Source of the DNA: Yponomeuta sedellus
Taxonomy: Eukaryota > Arthropoda > Insecta > Lepidoptera > Yponomeutidae
DNA length: 64,000 nucleotides
Reading direction: 5' to 3'
Assembly (NCBI GenBank): GCA_934045075.1
Contig: OW203748.1
Location: 11,931,651-11,995,650, forward strand
Part shown: positions 39,936-50,984 of the stretch, in pieces
Numbering within the stretch: position 1 is the stretch's first letter
Layout of the letters: every line of letters begins with the position of its first letter
The notes under the pieces: model-generated
Seen by the model: only the letters and a program-made list of their open reading frames with translations
Databases searched by the model: none
What the model was told of the DNA's origin: nothing
Program-made: the position numbers and the translations under genes

Positions 39936-40189
39936 TAGTATTTATTTATTTATTTAATTCGTATGGGCGAGAATCGGCACCCAGGGCCTTAATTCTGTTA
40001 GTGCATTACATTACAATGACAGATAAATGGACGGGTCACGTGACGTGCTTTTTATACCATTGGCGCCTAAAGGTTTGTCACGTGTGCGCCCTCAGACTTA
40101 AAGCAGCAATGCAAATCACCACGTTCGTGCAATTGACATTGTACTGCAATGCATTAACAATGAATTTTTATCTTGTTACTAGCCTGTAT

Positions 40190-40348
40190 GTAATACAGAG
40201 AGTATTGTAAAGAGGTTCGAAATTTCACTGATGCCGGTGAGTCGCCCATTAGCTCAGTTGGGAGAGCGCTGCCACGGTTAGCCAGAGGTCACGGATTCGA
40301 GTCCCGGCATGAGTGGAATTTTTAGCCTCTAAATAGGTTTTTAAAGCT
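40190..40348 (+). mobile_element. SINE-A copy
   Basis: CCTGTATGTAATACAGAG, TTCACTGATGCCGGTGAGTC, complete tRNA module at 40246-40318 with GGATTCGAGTCCC as box B, then the tail. Confidence 0.8.
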
Positions 40349-40439
40349 CAAAACATTGGAGAATTTTTTCGTATGCACTTTGGTCAACGGACAACTGTTA
40401 ACCGTAGATTAACAGCTTGTTAGCGTACGAAAAACCGGA

Positions 40440-40575
40440 GGTTAGTTTTTTAAGTTGTGTACATTTGTCAAAGTATAGTAGCAATACCACTCGCTGACTG
40501 TGATGGAAAACATCGTAAGGAAACCCTAGTGGCTCAAGTGTTAACGTTCCTCAGCGCTTAATACGTACAATTGAA
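40440..40575 (+). mobile_element. SINE-D body fragment
   Basis: CAATACCACTCGCTGACTG, GGAAAACATCGTAAGGAAACC, CAGCGCTTAATACGTACAATT. Confidence 0.65.
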
Positions 40576-40579
40576 ATAC

Positions 40580-41576
40580 ATTTAAGAAGAAATACATTTA
40601 TTTATCACCGCACAGACATTATACAAACAGTAAAATGGACACTAAATATAAAAAGGTTTGCTGGAAGAAATCTCTTAGAGATAATGAAAAATGAAAATGA
40701 AAAAATATTTATTATATTTAAATATTTTAATAAAAAATATTTAAATATTTTATGAAATACAGTTATAGTTTAATATTTTAGATTATTTACAGTTAAAATT
40801 TACTTATAAGGCCAAATTATAGGTTTACTTTAATTTATGTTTCTTGCGCAATTAACAAACAAACTAATAAACAAATAAACAAACAAAGAAACAAAGGAAC
40901 GAACGAACAAGTTGTGACCATTGGGGGTTACGGCAACTGCTTAGTTCCTAAAAGGCATGGTCCAACGTACATTGCATTCAAATCTGATGAAAATGAAAAA
41001 AATATTCATTTTAAGGAATGGTTACAACGACTTACATTCTTGAGCTTATATTATTCTAGAAGAAAAACATAACAAAAACGTAATTTTATGCGACTACTAC
41101 CATAGCTAGACTATCTAGTAGCCTGTATTTATGGTAAGTAGGCCCGTGCCTCTAGCAAAAGGCGGAAGACAGTGGGTGGTGATGTCATGTTTATCAAACA
41201 ATATTGAATCTAGTAGAACATGTGAGGCCAAATATACTAATTACTAACATGCGGCAGCAATCTCGCCTTTGTACATCTTATTTCTTATGTAATGTCCTAT
41301 TTAATGTTTCGTGTGCAATTAAGTATAATAATAATAATAATAATTAAGGAATAAAATCGAACTAACACGACAGAACACAGGAAGCGATACGGGCCATGTC
41401 CATGCGGCGGTAAAACGGCCTCAGGCTCAGTACTTGCTGCAGGTTTTTTTTTTTAATTTAACTGTTTATCTCATAGAAAAAAAGTAGGTACACAAAAGTT
41501 TTCTTGTTCTGGAGGCTAAGATCATAATGCTTCCAGAGGTTGCTCTATATCAGAAAATAATTTTACAAAGCAAAGC
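40580..41576. other. AT-rich, mostly unassigned
   Basis: A GTTTGCTGGAAGAAATCTCTTAG motif at 40659 resembles a J1/J2 LINE 3' piece. 40680-40760 is nearly pure A/T and 40850-40920 is an AAAC/GAAC-rich tract. No genes. Confidence 0.35.
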
Positions 41577-41587
41577 AAAGTAAAAGT

Positions 41588-41963
41588 ACTGGTACGGATA
41601 GCCAGAGGTTGCGGGTTCGAATCCCGGCATGGGTGAAATTTTTAGCCTCTAAATAGGTTTTTAAATTTGTTCCTTAGCACGGGTTAGTGCATTAAAATAA
41701 AAATAGTATAATCATGTGGGTACAGTGATATCGTTCCAAAGTTAAACCTAAGTGCAAAGTAGGTAGTCGGGGCTGTAAGTAATGCAATTTGCTTAAGTCA
41801 GATGTCGCTGCCTGTACGTAATACAGAGAATATTGTAAAGAGGTTCGAAATTTCACTGATGTCGTGAGTCGCCCATTGGCTCAATTGGTAGAGCACTGGT
41901 ACGGATAGCCAGAGGTTGCGGGTTCGAATCCCGGCATGGGTGAAATTTTTAGGTGAGGTTTTT
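41588..41963 (+). mobile_element. SINE-A dimer bounded by an 11-bp target duplication
   Basis: AAAGTAAAAGT is found at 41577-41587 and 41964-41974. The insert contains tRNA 3' half, tail, body, full tRNA module (41873-41942) and a shortened tail. The target duplication shows that the dimer inserted as one unit, 5'-truncated within the anticodon arm. Confidence 0.9.
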
Positions 41964-42054
41964 AAAGTAAAAGTGTTGAAAGTGCCAAGGAACATTATAC
42001 AAACAAGTGATTATATTAAAGTATATTATATTCTATATATGTAGTGAGGTATTA

Positions 42055-42215
42055 ATATTTTAGAAACCTATTCAGAGGCCAAAAAATCCACCCATGCCGG
42101 GACCCGGGCCCGCGACCCCCGACCATCCGCGCCAGCGCTCCCTCCTACTGAGTCAATGGGCGAATCACCAGCATCAGTGAAATTTCGAACCTCTTTACAA
42201 TATTCTCTGTATTAC
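42055..42215 (-). mobile_element. SINE-A, minus-strand copy
   Basis: AAACCTATTCAGAGGCC, CCCATGCCGGGACCCGGGCC (mutated box B) and CATCAGTGAAATTTCGAACC. Many C-rich changes in the tRNA part suggest an older copy. Confidence 0.8.
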
Positions 42216-42434
42216 GTATTAATATTCTACGTACCCACAGTTTTGCCCACAGCACTGATTTTCAGCAAGTGCTATGCGCAACAAACCTGCAGCAACAATG
42301 GCCCAAATATAAGGCTAAGGGTCTGTTTCACAATCTGCAGATAAAGTTTCGGTTACGCTATCCGCAACAAGGGCTGCCGTTTGTTCTAAATAAAGCCATA
42401 AACGAACACACGCAATATAGGAGAAAATATTTAA

Positions 42435-43440
42435 ATTTAAGATAAGAATATTCTTTATTGTACACACCAGAAAATAATTACAGAGACAACAGTTACAAAA
42501 GAAGAGGTACAATTGGCGGCCTTATTGCTGATAGCAATTTCTTCCAGGAAACCTTAAATCGGAAAGATTGCTGAAGGAGAAATTGAGACGGGTAGTTGGT
42601 GCTCATCGAATATTTATATACATACGTATTTGTAATAAAATAAACTTACATAGATAAATACTATTATAAACATACATAAACAATAAGTTATAATAGCAAG
42701 CGTGATAGGAAAAATAAATGGGATTTATCTACAGACAAAAAGAAAATAAGAAATTATTTGGAAAGAAAGAATTCTACTTCTTTAGATTTAAATATAGTAG
42801 GAGATGGGGAGCGCCTTATAGAAACCGGCAGCTCATTCCACAGCCGGACCGCTCTTACAGTAAATGAGCTGGCAATGAACTTTGTCGTATGACTAGGTGT
42901 TTTCAGCGTCAAATTCTGGTCTGAACGTAGTGGCCGACCGTGGTCACTGAGGTAACTAAAACGCTCTTTGAGATAAAGGGGAGTAGCTGGATTGAACAGT
43001 ACAGAAGGAAAAGAATGTGAGCATTCCTACGGAGGCGGATGGAAAGCCACTTGAGCTTAGCGCGATATTCAGAAATGTGGTCATATTTGCGTAAACCAAA
43101 TATAAACCTTATGGCGATGTTTCGGAGGCGCTCAAGTTTATTAAGTTGCTCCTCGGTCAAATCTAGATAGCTGGCATCAGCATAGTCGAGGATAGGGAGC
43201 AACAGAGATTGCGCAAGCCCAATCTTGGTTGCAGTTGGCAGGAAATTCCGTAACCTTCTCAAAGAAGCCGCCGAAGCGAATATTTTCCGACTCGCTTCGG
43301 CCAGCTGCGGTGCCCAGGATAAATACCTGTCCATAATAATCCCCAAGTTCTTCACCTTCTCACTGTATGATATTGTTACACCTTCAAATTCGAGGTAGCT
43401 GTTCCCATTTAGTTCCCAAATTTAGAACAGACGACAACCC
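42435..43440 (-). pseudogene. Jockey-like LINE (J1): RT C-terminal region and complete 3' UTR
   Basis: The 148-codon frame 43355-42909 encodes KNLGIIMDRYLSWAPQ, LRRLRNFLPTATKIGLAQSL, LDYADASYLDLTEEQL and RFIFGLRKYDHISEYR, the thumb and C-terminal part of a Jockey-clade reverse transcriptase. Upstream the same frame continues to about 43412 (SYLEFEGVTISYSEKV) before a frameshift. Downstream, another frame gives VRLWNELPVSIRRSPSP at 42850-42800 before a stop. The 3' UTR has GAAATTGCTATCAGCAATAA, GGCCGCCAATTGTAC and ends in AATAAAGAATATTCTTATCTT. Short 3' copies are at 23.1, 25.2, 53.9 and 55.2 kb. Non-functional. Confidence 0.85.
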
Positions 43441-43449
43441 TGGTTTCGG

Positions 43450-43890
43450 ATAGCTTATCTGGAACTTTATTTGAACATTGTGAAACAGGAGCTAAGTCTC
43501 AGGACTAACTAACATAATGCGAACCAGTAATAAAGTGCCTCGGTTTTCCAATGTTTTCCTTTACTAGCCTAGTATTATAAAATCCAATTCACAATTTGTA
43601 CGCCCCATGTGGCAGGGCGTGCATAGAACTTGTTCAAATCTAGTTAAAACTCGGGGCTCACGGTATCTTGTCTGATTACCGTACCGGAGGTCGCAGGTCC
43701 GATTCCCACTGGGGGCTGACATACATTTTTACAAATGTCCTCAGACTTCATGTATTTCCATATTTATGACGTCCTTGCCGAGTTAACATAGGTAGCATGT
43801 TGTGTGAAAGTTATTTTTTATCGATTTCTTCTTTTAACACCATCAATGCAGCGGCGCTTCACAAAATAACAGTGTCAGAGCAAAAAAAAA
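43450..43890. other. Unassigned with a tRNA-like patch
   Basis: 43660-43722 (+) reads TCTGATTACCGTACCGGAGG, CGCAGGTCCGATTCCCAC, an old tRNA-derived head. Nothing else recognised. Confidence 0.3.
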
Positions 43891-43892
43891 TT

Positions 43893-44100
43893 GTATCATA
43901 CTGATATTATAAAGGCGAAAGTTGGTGACAGTGTAAGTATCTTTGTTACTTCACATTTAAACGGCTGGATTGATTTTAATCAAATTTGGTATGGAGTTAG
44001 CTGTCACCTTGGATTAAGACATAGGCTACGCTTCACTGCGAGAAAATATCTTATTCCCATGGGAAAATCGATAAACCGCGGGTAACACCGCGGTGCACAG
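43893..44100 (+). repeat. Interspersed repeat family Y
   Basis: TGATATTATAAAGGCGAAAG, AAACGGCTGGATTGATTTTA, ATGGAGTTAGCTGTCACC, CTTCACTGCGAGAAAATATC and TTCCCATGGGAAAATCGATA. A second copy is at 56088-56275 and a piece at 30973 (-). Confidence 0.65.
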
Positions 44101-44289
44101 GTAATTTACTATAAAAAAAAATCTTTACGTAATGAACGTCAAAGCTGTTAGTTTTACAATTAATACTCGTACATCGCATTTATACTTTTCAAAACCGGTT
44201 TTAACTGAATTAACTTAAAGTTACATTACACTAGACGTAATCGCCCCCGATGAACTTCAAACTTCTTAGTGGCACAATTAATAATCTAT

Positions 44290-44540
44290 AAATAAAAAAA
44301 TATACATATTCATGGACATATTACACAGATCTCGTTAGCCCTATACTAAGTACAACTGAATGACTTGTGCCATAGGTGCTAACTCGACGATAGATTTAAT
44401 ACAATAAATACCTTGATCCACGACCCGAGACAAACTAAAAAAGTTCGTTTCCTAGTTTGACCCGGCCGGCCGGGGATCGAACCCGAGACCTTCGGTTTTA
44501 CAGTCAGCGTGCCAAACCGGTGCGCCACCAAGGCTGTCAA
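44290..44540 (-). mobile_element. SINE-B, full copy
   Basis: Plus-strand complement: GACATATTACACAGATCTCG, GACTTGTGCCATAGGTGCTA, CCGGCCGGCCGGGGATCGAA (4-bp duplication) and GAGACCTTCGGTTTTACAGT. Confidence 0.85.
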
Positions 44541-44544
44541 TCTA

Positions 44545-45155
44545 TTAATTGCTAACACAGAAACTCCACGTACATTCTTTTCAAAACAGTTTTGAAGTTA
44601 ACTAACCGAGTTTTCACTTAAAGTAAATTTATATTGTTTAATATTGCGCTACCTGCTAAACTTGTCTCCAAAACTTAGCTGTTAGCTGGTAGATAATGCT
44701 AAGTAGCATTAAGCTCGCCTATGTGCAAAAATGTTATGCAATTATAATAACAATAAAGTTATACTAGACACAATCGGCCCTGTTTATTATTATGTTTTTT
44801 ATATACAAAGGTCTTCCAAAATTTCCTTAATGTTTCTTGTACAGAGTATGGTTAACACATTTTCTAAGCCGCGTCGGTGGTAAGTTCAATATATCTTTGT
44901 CCAGCTATGAGTCTAAACACTTCGTGATTCGAACCCATAGTTTGTGAGGCTAGTACTACCGCTTAGCGACAGCCGCCGCATGGTGTCAACGTATTAGACT
45001 GATAAAATTTCTTTATTAGGAAAACCAACCAGTACAACAAATTTACATTGATAATTAAAGAGAACACTTGAATGACGATTTATAGCCTTATACCCGCCTT
45101 AGATTGTAGTGAATATACTAGTTAACAAACCCAGGTGGCGCGTCGTAACATTTCG
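44545..45155. other. Unassigned with a tRNA-like patch
   Basis: 44920-44985 (minus) contains a TGGGTTCGAATCACG box B and GGCGGCTGTCGCTAAGCGG, an old tRNA-derived SINE head. No gene. Confidence 0.3.
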
Positions 45156-45159
45156 ACAC

Positions 45160-47390
45160 CCGACGCGTCGACGGATTGGGCTTCCAACATCCGGTCAGTT
45201 TATATCTGACACACCACACAGTGACTGGACTGCGGCTACGTCACTACCGATGGTCACCGATCACCAGCATCATTCAAATGAGGAGTGAATATTACGGTTT
45301 AACAACCCGTTTCTGCGTCATTGGGTTAAAAGACATGTTTTTCAGCCAATGACATATATTTGGGTCTGCTTCCAATGTAAGACTCCATTTATTTTATTTT
45401 TATTGAGCTATAACCTACAACCTATTTTAATAATTAGCAAACTTTGTTAAATTTAATTTAAACATTTTAAGAAAATTGGCCCTTTAGTTGTCATTAAACG
45501 AATTGAATTATTATTATCATTACAGGACCTACAGCCACACATGCTCTATGTTGCCTCTTAATTTTAAAGGACTGTCCATTTTGGGCTATAGGTGGTGAAA
45601 ATGTAAGAGAAAAATCGAAATAATCCCTAATTATAATAAATTTCAAAACGAATATTTTTGCTTATCTCGTATCAAACGACATTTTAAACAGTTACAAACT
45701 AATAAGAATTTTATCTGAAATCCAGTCTTTATTCTGTCAACCAGCCTCGATTTTTATTTCGGTGTTGCAATTTAAAGAATTTAGTTAGTCACAAATTGCA
45801 CAGAAAACAATTTGAAGTCTCTAATGCAACGGCATTGCAATACTTGCTAGATGTGTCGCTTTCAATTATTGGTGTGATAAAATGATTAAAAGAAATAATC
45901 TGGATTTGAGGGTAAACTATTTATTTATGGCAACATTAGACAAAAAAAATTGTTTGAATTGTCATTTTTACCGGCTAAAACAAAGAAAAGAATTCATTCA
46001 TTCATTGTTTTTGCTGTTACTTTGCTTCTCGTGAATATTGTTTGTTTTATTCCTACTTTGGCTTGTTAAAATGGATCCCGATTCTTTGTTTATTGATGAG
46101 CCCGGCTCAACTACGGATTTAGTACCGCTTACTTTGTGGTACTTATCAAATAAAGCAAGCAAATCATAGGACACCTTGCAGCAAAAACTCACAATGCAGG
46201 TATATTGATGCAAATTAATTATTGTAATAGGGTTCTTACTAACTCATACTACAAAACCTACTAGTTAGTTTTAATTCAATTGCCTGTTCACGTTTAGCCA
46301 AATCGCCCATACAAAGTGGACAAAGTGCGAAGTTTTGTTTTTAGAGCTTTCAACATCCGGTCAGTTCATATGTGACCTACTACACGGGTGACGGGCTACG
46401 TCATTACTGATTATCACTGATCACCAGGTTGATTCGCTTGAGGAAAGATTTTTCAGGACTTACAGGCACACATTCTCTATGTCGACTGGTAATTTGACTT
46501 TTAATAGGTACTCAAAATGTGCAGTTTATGTTTTTAGAGCTTTCATCATCCGGTCAATTTATATCTGACACCACACGGTGACTGGGGCTACGTCACTACC
46601 GATGATCACCAATCACCAGCGTCATTCCCTTGAGGAGAGTAAATATTTCAGGACCTTCAGCCACACATTTTCTATGATGCCTCTTAATTTTAACTCTTAC
46701 CGGTCAAAATGCGAGGTTTTGCTTTCAGAGCTTACAACATCCAGTCCGTCTAGACCTGACACCGCGTGGACTGTATGTGCTGGTGACACGACTAGGTCAC
46801 AACTGATTATTACCAGGTACATTCCCTCGAGGAGAAAATCTGAAGCGCCTACCGGCACAAGCTGAGCCTCTGTCCCCTCTCTTGCCTAGCAATTCAACTT
46901 TCAGCGCTCAAAATGCGACGATGTGTAGTTCAGTTTTCACGTTAGAACTGAGCTTCCAACATCTGGTGGGTCTATACCTGACACGCCACACGGACTATAA
47001 TATGCTCTGGTGACTGGACTCGCGCTGCGTCACTACTAATGATCACCGAAACATTTCTCTCGTAGAAAGATTCTGTGAAGGTCACTATCCACAACAAATC
47101 AGGTCCAACTTCTTTGTAATTTAATTATTACACTAATAATGTGAAGTTTTGTTTTCATATTTAATATATTTTTATTTTACGTTGTAATTGAGCTTCCATC
47201 CAACATCCGGGGAGCTTATATCTGACACGCCACACCGCCTGTATGCGCTGGTGACTGGACTGAGGATGCGTCATCGATAGCATCATTATTTCGTGGAGAT
47301 TCTGGGAAGATTTAGACGCACATGTAAGACTCAAGTTCTCTCTCATGCCTTGTAGTTTTAGCGGTCATAGTGTGATGTATCTACGTCGGA
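45160..47390 (+). repeat. Degenerate tandem array of about 190-220-bp units
   Basis: At least six units begin near 45177, 46347, 46538, 46733, 46950 and 47190 with CTTCCAACATCCGG(T)CAG-like strings. They continue with TATATCTGACAC(G)CCACAC, GTGACTGGACTGCGGCTACG, TCACTA(C/A)(C/T)GATGATCACC and an AGGACCTACAGCCACACATT..CTCTATG segment, ending CTCAAAATG(C/T)GA. Unit 1 is enlarged by two foreign blocks (about 45340-45520 and 45610-46310). Identity between units is moderate, so the array is old. ORFs in it are not shared between units. Confidence 0.8.
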
Positions 47391-47448
47391 GTAACTATGG
47401 ATTTATAGGCATCAAAACGAACCTCACTCTCTATCCTCATCATAATGT

Positions 47449-47695
47449 CCTCACCGAGGGGCACGGGTCTCTTCCCTGAGGAAGGTATAGACTATACTCC
47501 ACCACGGGGGCCAAGTCCAGAATGGTGGAGGCTTGAAAGACTAGTGGCTGATCTTCCTGTTAGAAGTTTTTAAGCCGCCCGAAGGTTTCTGACTCGGCTT
47601 AACGACTGCCATCTATCGACGGCAGCCGGCGCCAACTGCTTAACATACCTTGCGAAGCACGGAACCTTTCGGAATAATGCCACTAGCGTTAGTCA
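47449..47695 (-). mobile_element. 5S-SINE without its 5S-like head
   Basis: GGGGCACGGGTCTCTTCCC, CCACGGGGGCCAAGTCC, TGACTCGGCTTAACGACTGC, CCTTGCGAAGCACGGAACC and GCCACTAGCG on the plus strand. The copy stops just before the GGGTGACCGTCCC block (5' truncation). Confidence 0.75.
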
Positions 47696-48033
47696 TATAC
47701 GATGTCCACGTTCACTCACTCTCTTAGTAAGAAATTATTGAGCAATTAAATTATTTAGGCGGATGCTGTAATAGATGATGTCGATGATTTCACCACGCCA
47801 TGTTGTTTAAATGACGCATTCATAAGTTTGTGTCACATAAAAAAAAACAAAAATGTAATTGGTGATACACGTCTTATTTTAAGAAACGAGTGAAGGGTTA
47901 AATGGTGGTTCTGGTCATGGGGTTGTCTCGTTACGAATCCACACACCCGCCTGTACAGTCTGTTAGCTTTTATAATATCCGCTACTATCGGATAGAATCG
48001 TGTAATAGAAATAACGGAACTAATATGACACGT

Positions 48034-48560
48034 AAATTAATACATCCTTCATGGGGCATTGTATACGCTTCTACAATAAAATCCCTGAAGATATATTAAG
48101 TTTCACTGAAGCGCGGTTCAAAAAACGTGTAAAGTACACTTTGTGCCAAAAGATTTACTATAATATTAAGGATTGTTATATGACAATGATGTCTGGAATG
48201 CAAGCATGTAAAATGCATGAGTTTTGTAAAATTTGTAAAGATGGTCAGAGTGGAGTTTTTTTTCCGCTGCCTTTTTCTCCACTACAATTACGGCCCGAAG
48301 GCGGCGGCTTACACTTTACATTGTACATTGACATTCAGCAAACAGAATGTAAATTCTTTACGTTGAAATAAAATTATTTGAATTTGAATTTTGAATTTTG
48401 TGTAAACTCTGTTAATTAAGGAATTTGAAAAGACTAAGGTTTTTTTTGTCGATTTTTTCTCCAAAATGATCTAGATTTTGAAATGGACACCTAGTTTGAC
48501 TTGTAACGTCCATTAAGCCGCAGTATCTGCGCTACTTTGAATAAAACGTTTTCATTTCAT
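48034..48560 (+). pseudogene. L-A LINE ORF2 end and 3' UTR, itself interrupted by element B
   Basis: The frame from 48051 encodes HCIRFYNKIPEDILSFTEAR, FKKRVKYTLCQKIYYNI and KMHEFCKIC, the C-terminus of a Jockey-like ORF2 (FYNKIP motif). At 48237 element B begins and adds non-native codons up to TAA 48369-48371. L-A resumes at about 48397 (TGTAAACTCT) and ends at TGAATAAAACGTTTTCATTT. Confidence 0.8.
48237..48396 (+). mobile_element. Element B, complete, insertion-defined copy
   Basis: Bounded by comparison with 59-368, which lacks it. Starts AAGATGGTCAGAGTGGAG, then CCGCTGCCTTTTTCTCCAC, CGGCCCGAAGGCGGCGGC, GACATTCAGCAAACAGAATG, CTTTACGTTGAAATAAAATT and a TTTGAATTTTGAATTTTG tail. AATTTTG/AAATTTG at both borders may be the target duplication. 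Confidence 0.85.
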
Positions 48561-48689
48561 TTTCAAAATAGTGAAGAAAAGTTTTTATACAGAGAAGTAG
48601 TAAAGCCTACATTCGTGTGCTTTCGTCGAAACCCGAAGCCTACCCTAGAGCCCGATGTATATTCTAAAAGCTAACGGATTATATTCCGG

Positions 48690-49200
48690 TTGGGTAAGCA
48701 AAGACAAGGGTCTACCACTTGAAAAATCTAATATAGTACTTAATAGAGCCTTAACAGTCCTTTGAGAGTCCCTACATCGCGCCCAGGGGCCTAGTGCGGA
48801 ACTCTTAAGGAACTAGGCCCTAATGTGGGACTAGGTTACTGCTTACTTAACTAGTCTTTAGAAAAACCAATTGAATTGTATACAAATATACAGATTTTAA
48901 GGATTTAAACTTAAATCATAAATTTGAAATAAATTTCATTTCATTTAAGAGAATCTACGCCCCTGGGCCTGTAGTACCCCCGTCCTGTTACCCCCTCGTT
49001 GTATCCTCCCAGTACCCCGCACCTATCTTTACTTAAAGAGCGATTAACACACTGTTGCCTGTTGCATACCAAATGTCTGATTGGAATGGAATATATGCAT
49101 AGCCGACATGGCTTAACATAGTAATTATATCCATTGTTTGAAAGTAAAAAAATCCAAATTTAACAGAACAGAAGTAAGTGACCCAGGCCATACTTGGACC
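48690..49200. other. Unassigned
   Basis: GGGGCCTAGTGCGGAACTC..GGAACTAGGCCC at 48786-48821 is a small imperfect inverted repeat. 48905-48945 looks like a retroposon tail (AATTTGAAATAAATTTCATT). No gene. Confidence 0.3.
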
Positions 49201-49202
49201 AA

Positions 49203-49265
49203 ATAGGGGATATATTAGCAGAGGGCAAGACAAAATGTATCCGCAATCGGCGTGCGTGCATACAA
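49203..49265 (+). mobile_element. RTE-like ORF2 scrap
   Basis: Encodes GDILAEGKTKCIRNRRACIQ, aligned with EDILGNGKIKGTRNRRACMQ at 15203-15262. Confidence 0.6.
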
Positions 49266-49397
49266 TGACTAATTGGTTTCACTACTTTTGTAAAACTATT
49301 AACTAAGTAATGCTTTGGCATTCAAAGTCATTGAAGGCAATCATGGATGTGTTATCATACATATAGTTGCCAACTAATATATCAAGTTTAAGATAAC

Positions 49398-49530
49398 TTG
49401 GGAAAAGATAGTGGAGTTTTTTTTCCAGTTGCCATTTTCTCCACTACACTATGGCCCAAAGGCAACGGCTTACATTTTACATTATACATTGACATTTAGC
49501 AAAGAAATTGAATTGAATGAATGTCAATGA
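49398..49530 (+). mobile_element. Element B copy
   Basis: AAAGATAGTGGAGTTTTTTT, CCATTTTCTCCACTACACTA, CATTGACATTTAGCAAAG; 3' part diverged. Confidence 0.65.
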
Positions 49531-49603
49531 AGCAAAAGAGGTCAGTGCTATACAGTTTATCAAATTCATGGAGCCTACATAAAGTTACGACTCAAATGAC
49601 AAT

Positions 49604-49674
49604 CAACCTTCCTGTGATGCAGGAAGAGACCCGTGCCCCAGCACTGGGGACATACAAAAGGTTGATATCGGATG
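49604..49674 (+). mobile_element. 5S-SINE 3' end
   Basis: CAACCTTCCTGTGATGCAGG, GACCCGTGCCCCAGCACTGG, GGTTGATATCGG. Confidence 0.7.
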
Positions 49675-49679
49675 ACAAA

Positions 49680-50545
49680 GAAACCTACAACCTCATAATC
49701 AAAACTGTTACTCCTACACTGACGAGCCAGTCAAATATAACTTCACTGACTTTGTCAAGTGTTTTTTTATTAGACTGTGACGCCAATGCCACGTAAATTA
49801 TAAATTGATTACTGATGCCAGCCAACGGTTGATGCACTTTTGTGTTGTTAGACATTCTTGGGCCGAGGCCATGATATTAACTATCAATTAGCTTCTGACT
49901 TCTTTCCATTGTTGATTGGGCAGTTCATATTGTTGACAATGAAAAGACTGTGGCTTAACAAGGGTTTCACGCAACAGACCTGCACAGGGCTGTTACTGTC
50001 TTTATGGTCAGTAAGAAATATAATCATAATAATCTTTTATGCAATACTCCTGATTGTTCAGCCAGTAAAGAAACCAGTTACGAGATTGACCAACTTTGCC
50101 GTAAAAGATTACTATCCCGCTTCATTAAGCATAAACTTTAAACTCCCATCTAACATAGAGGTATAGTTGTTCGATCTTTACACATTAGTTGGAGAATCAT
50201 TAATGTGACACATAATGTGACATAAAAGAGTACAACAATGTTAAATGTTGGTGTACTGTCAAGACAATGCAATGAGTCAGTCGCATTTGCAGGGTGCATG
50301 AGCTAATAACAACTGACACTAAAATCTACTGGCCACTCTAGGACTAGCAGCTTCTCAAAGTTATTTCCACCACTGGCTTAATCGACATGAGTTGATGAAC
50401 GTATATAGATTAAGCCTGCGGTTTCTATAGTAAATAATTAACTGTAGTGCTATCTCCTCGAATTGCTCAGAAAAGAGTGACAGAATGTTACTTAAGATAC
50501 TTAGTCAAATTCTCAATTCAGAAACTGGCCCATAGACGTTTTAGG
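49680..50545. other. Unassigned; one hydrophobic 102-codon ORF
   Basis: The ORF at 49858-50166 (+) has a hydrophobic middle (WSVRNIIIIIFYAILLIV) that could be a membrane segment, but it starts at GTG, shows no domain and no splice context. I leave it uncalled. Confidence 0.25.
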
Positions 50546-50549
50546 TCTA

Positions 50550-50690
50550 AAGATGGTCAGAGTGGAATTATTTCTTTCGCTAACTTTTTCTCCACTATAC
50601 TATCGACTGAAGGCAGACGCTTACATTATACATTGATATTCAACAAACAAAATGTATTTTTTTTACGTTGAAAGATTTTCCTTTTTAATT
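50550..50690 (+). mobile_element. Element B copy
   Basis: AAAGATGGTCAGAGTGGAAT, CTTTTTCTCCACTATACTAT, CATTGATATTCAACAAAC, TTTACGTTGAAAG. Confidence 0.65.
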
Positions 50691-50984
50691 CACCTGTGTT
50701 TTGTAACTGGAGAGTTTGTGATGATAAAAGGGAAGGTTTTATGTTGTTATAGGTTCTGGATGCAGCAGTGTTAGGACCTTGATTGTAGCTCTAATTTGGT
50801 TTCAGTCTAGAGACGATTCACTCAGAATAATATGAGTTAACATCACACTTGCCCACAACAAATTGCAGATTTTTAATGGTCCCATGGATTGTGGGAAACA
50901 AACTTAATTAGCTACCTGAAACGAACTAGTCTCATCAATTTATCTATCTATCAATAACATCAATTACATAAACTCATCATATCT

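Larger units (their letters stand above)
39008..39980. mobile_element. Long foldback element with three later insertions
   Basis: The left arm (39008-39372, minus an insertion) and right arm (39383-39604 plus 39955-39980) are inverted copies: GCCGATTCTCGCCCAT, TTGAAAGCGTAGACGC, ATATTCGAAGGCTT, TTTATGCGACA, and near the centre TATTTGCTAATGAAGTG. The centre is at about 39378. It contains no ORF over 75 codons. Interruptions: a short retroposon, SINE-B and SINE-A. Confidence 0.8.
47956..48680 (-). mobile_element. MITE-X interrupted by an L-A LINE
   Basis: 47956-48033 (CAGTCTGTTAGCTTTTATAA, CTACTATCGGATAGAATCG, GAACTAATATGACACG) and 48561-48680 (TTTCAAAATAGTGAAGAAAA, GTGTGCTTTCGTCGAAACCC, TATATTCTAAAAGCTAACGG) are the two halves of a minus-oriented MITE-X. 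Confidence 0.85.

Noticed and set aside
45160..47390. CRISPR-like array
   Set aside because: Units are about 200 bp, diverged and contiguous without short identical repeats and unique spacers.
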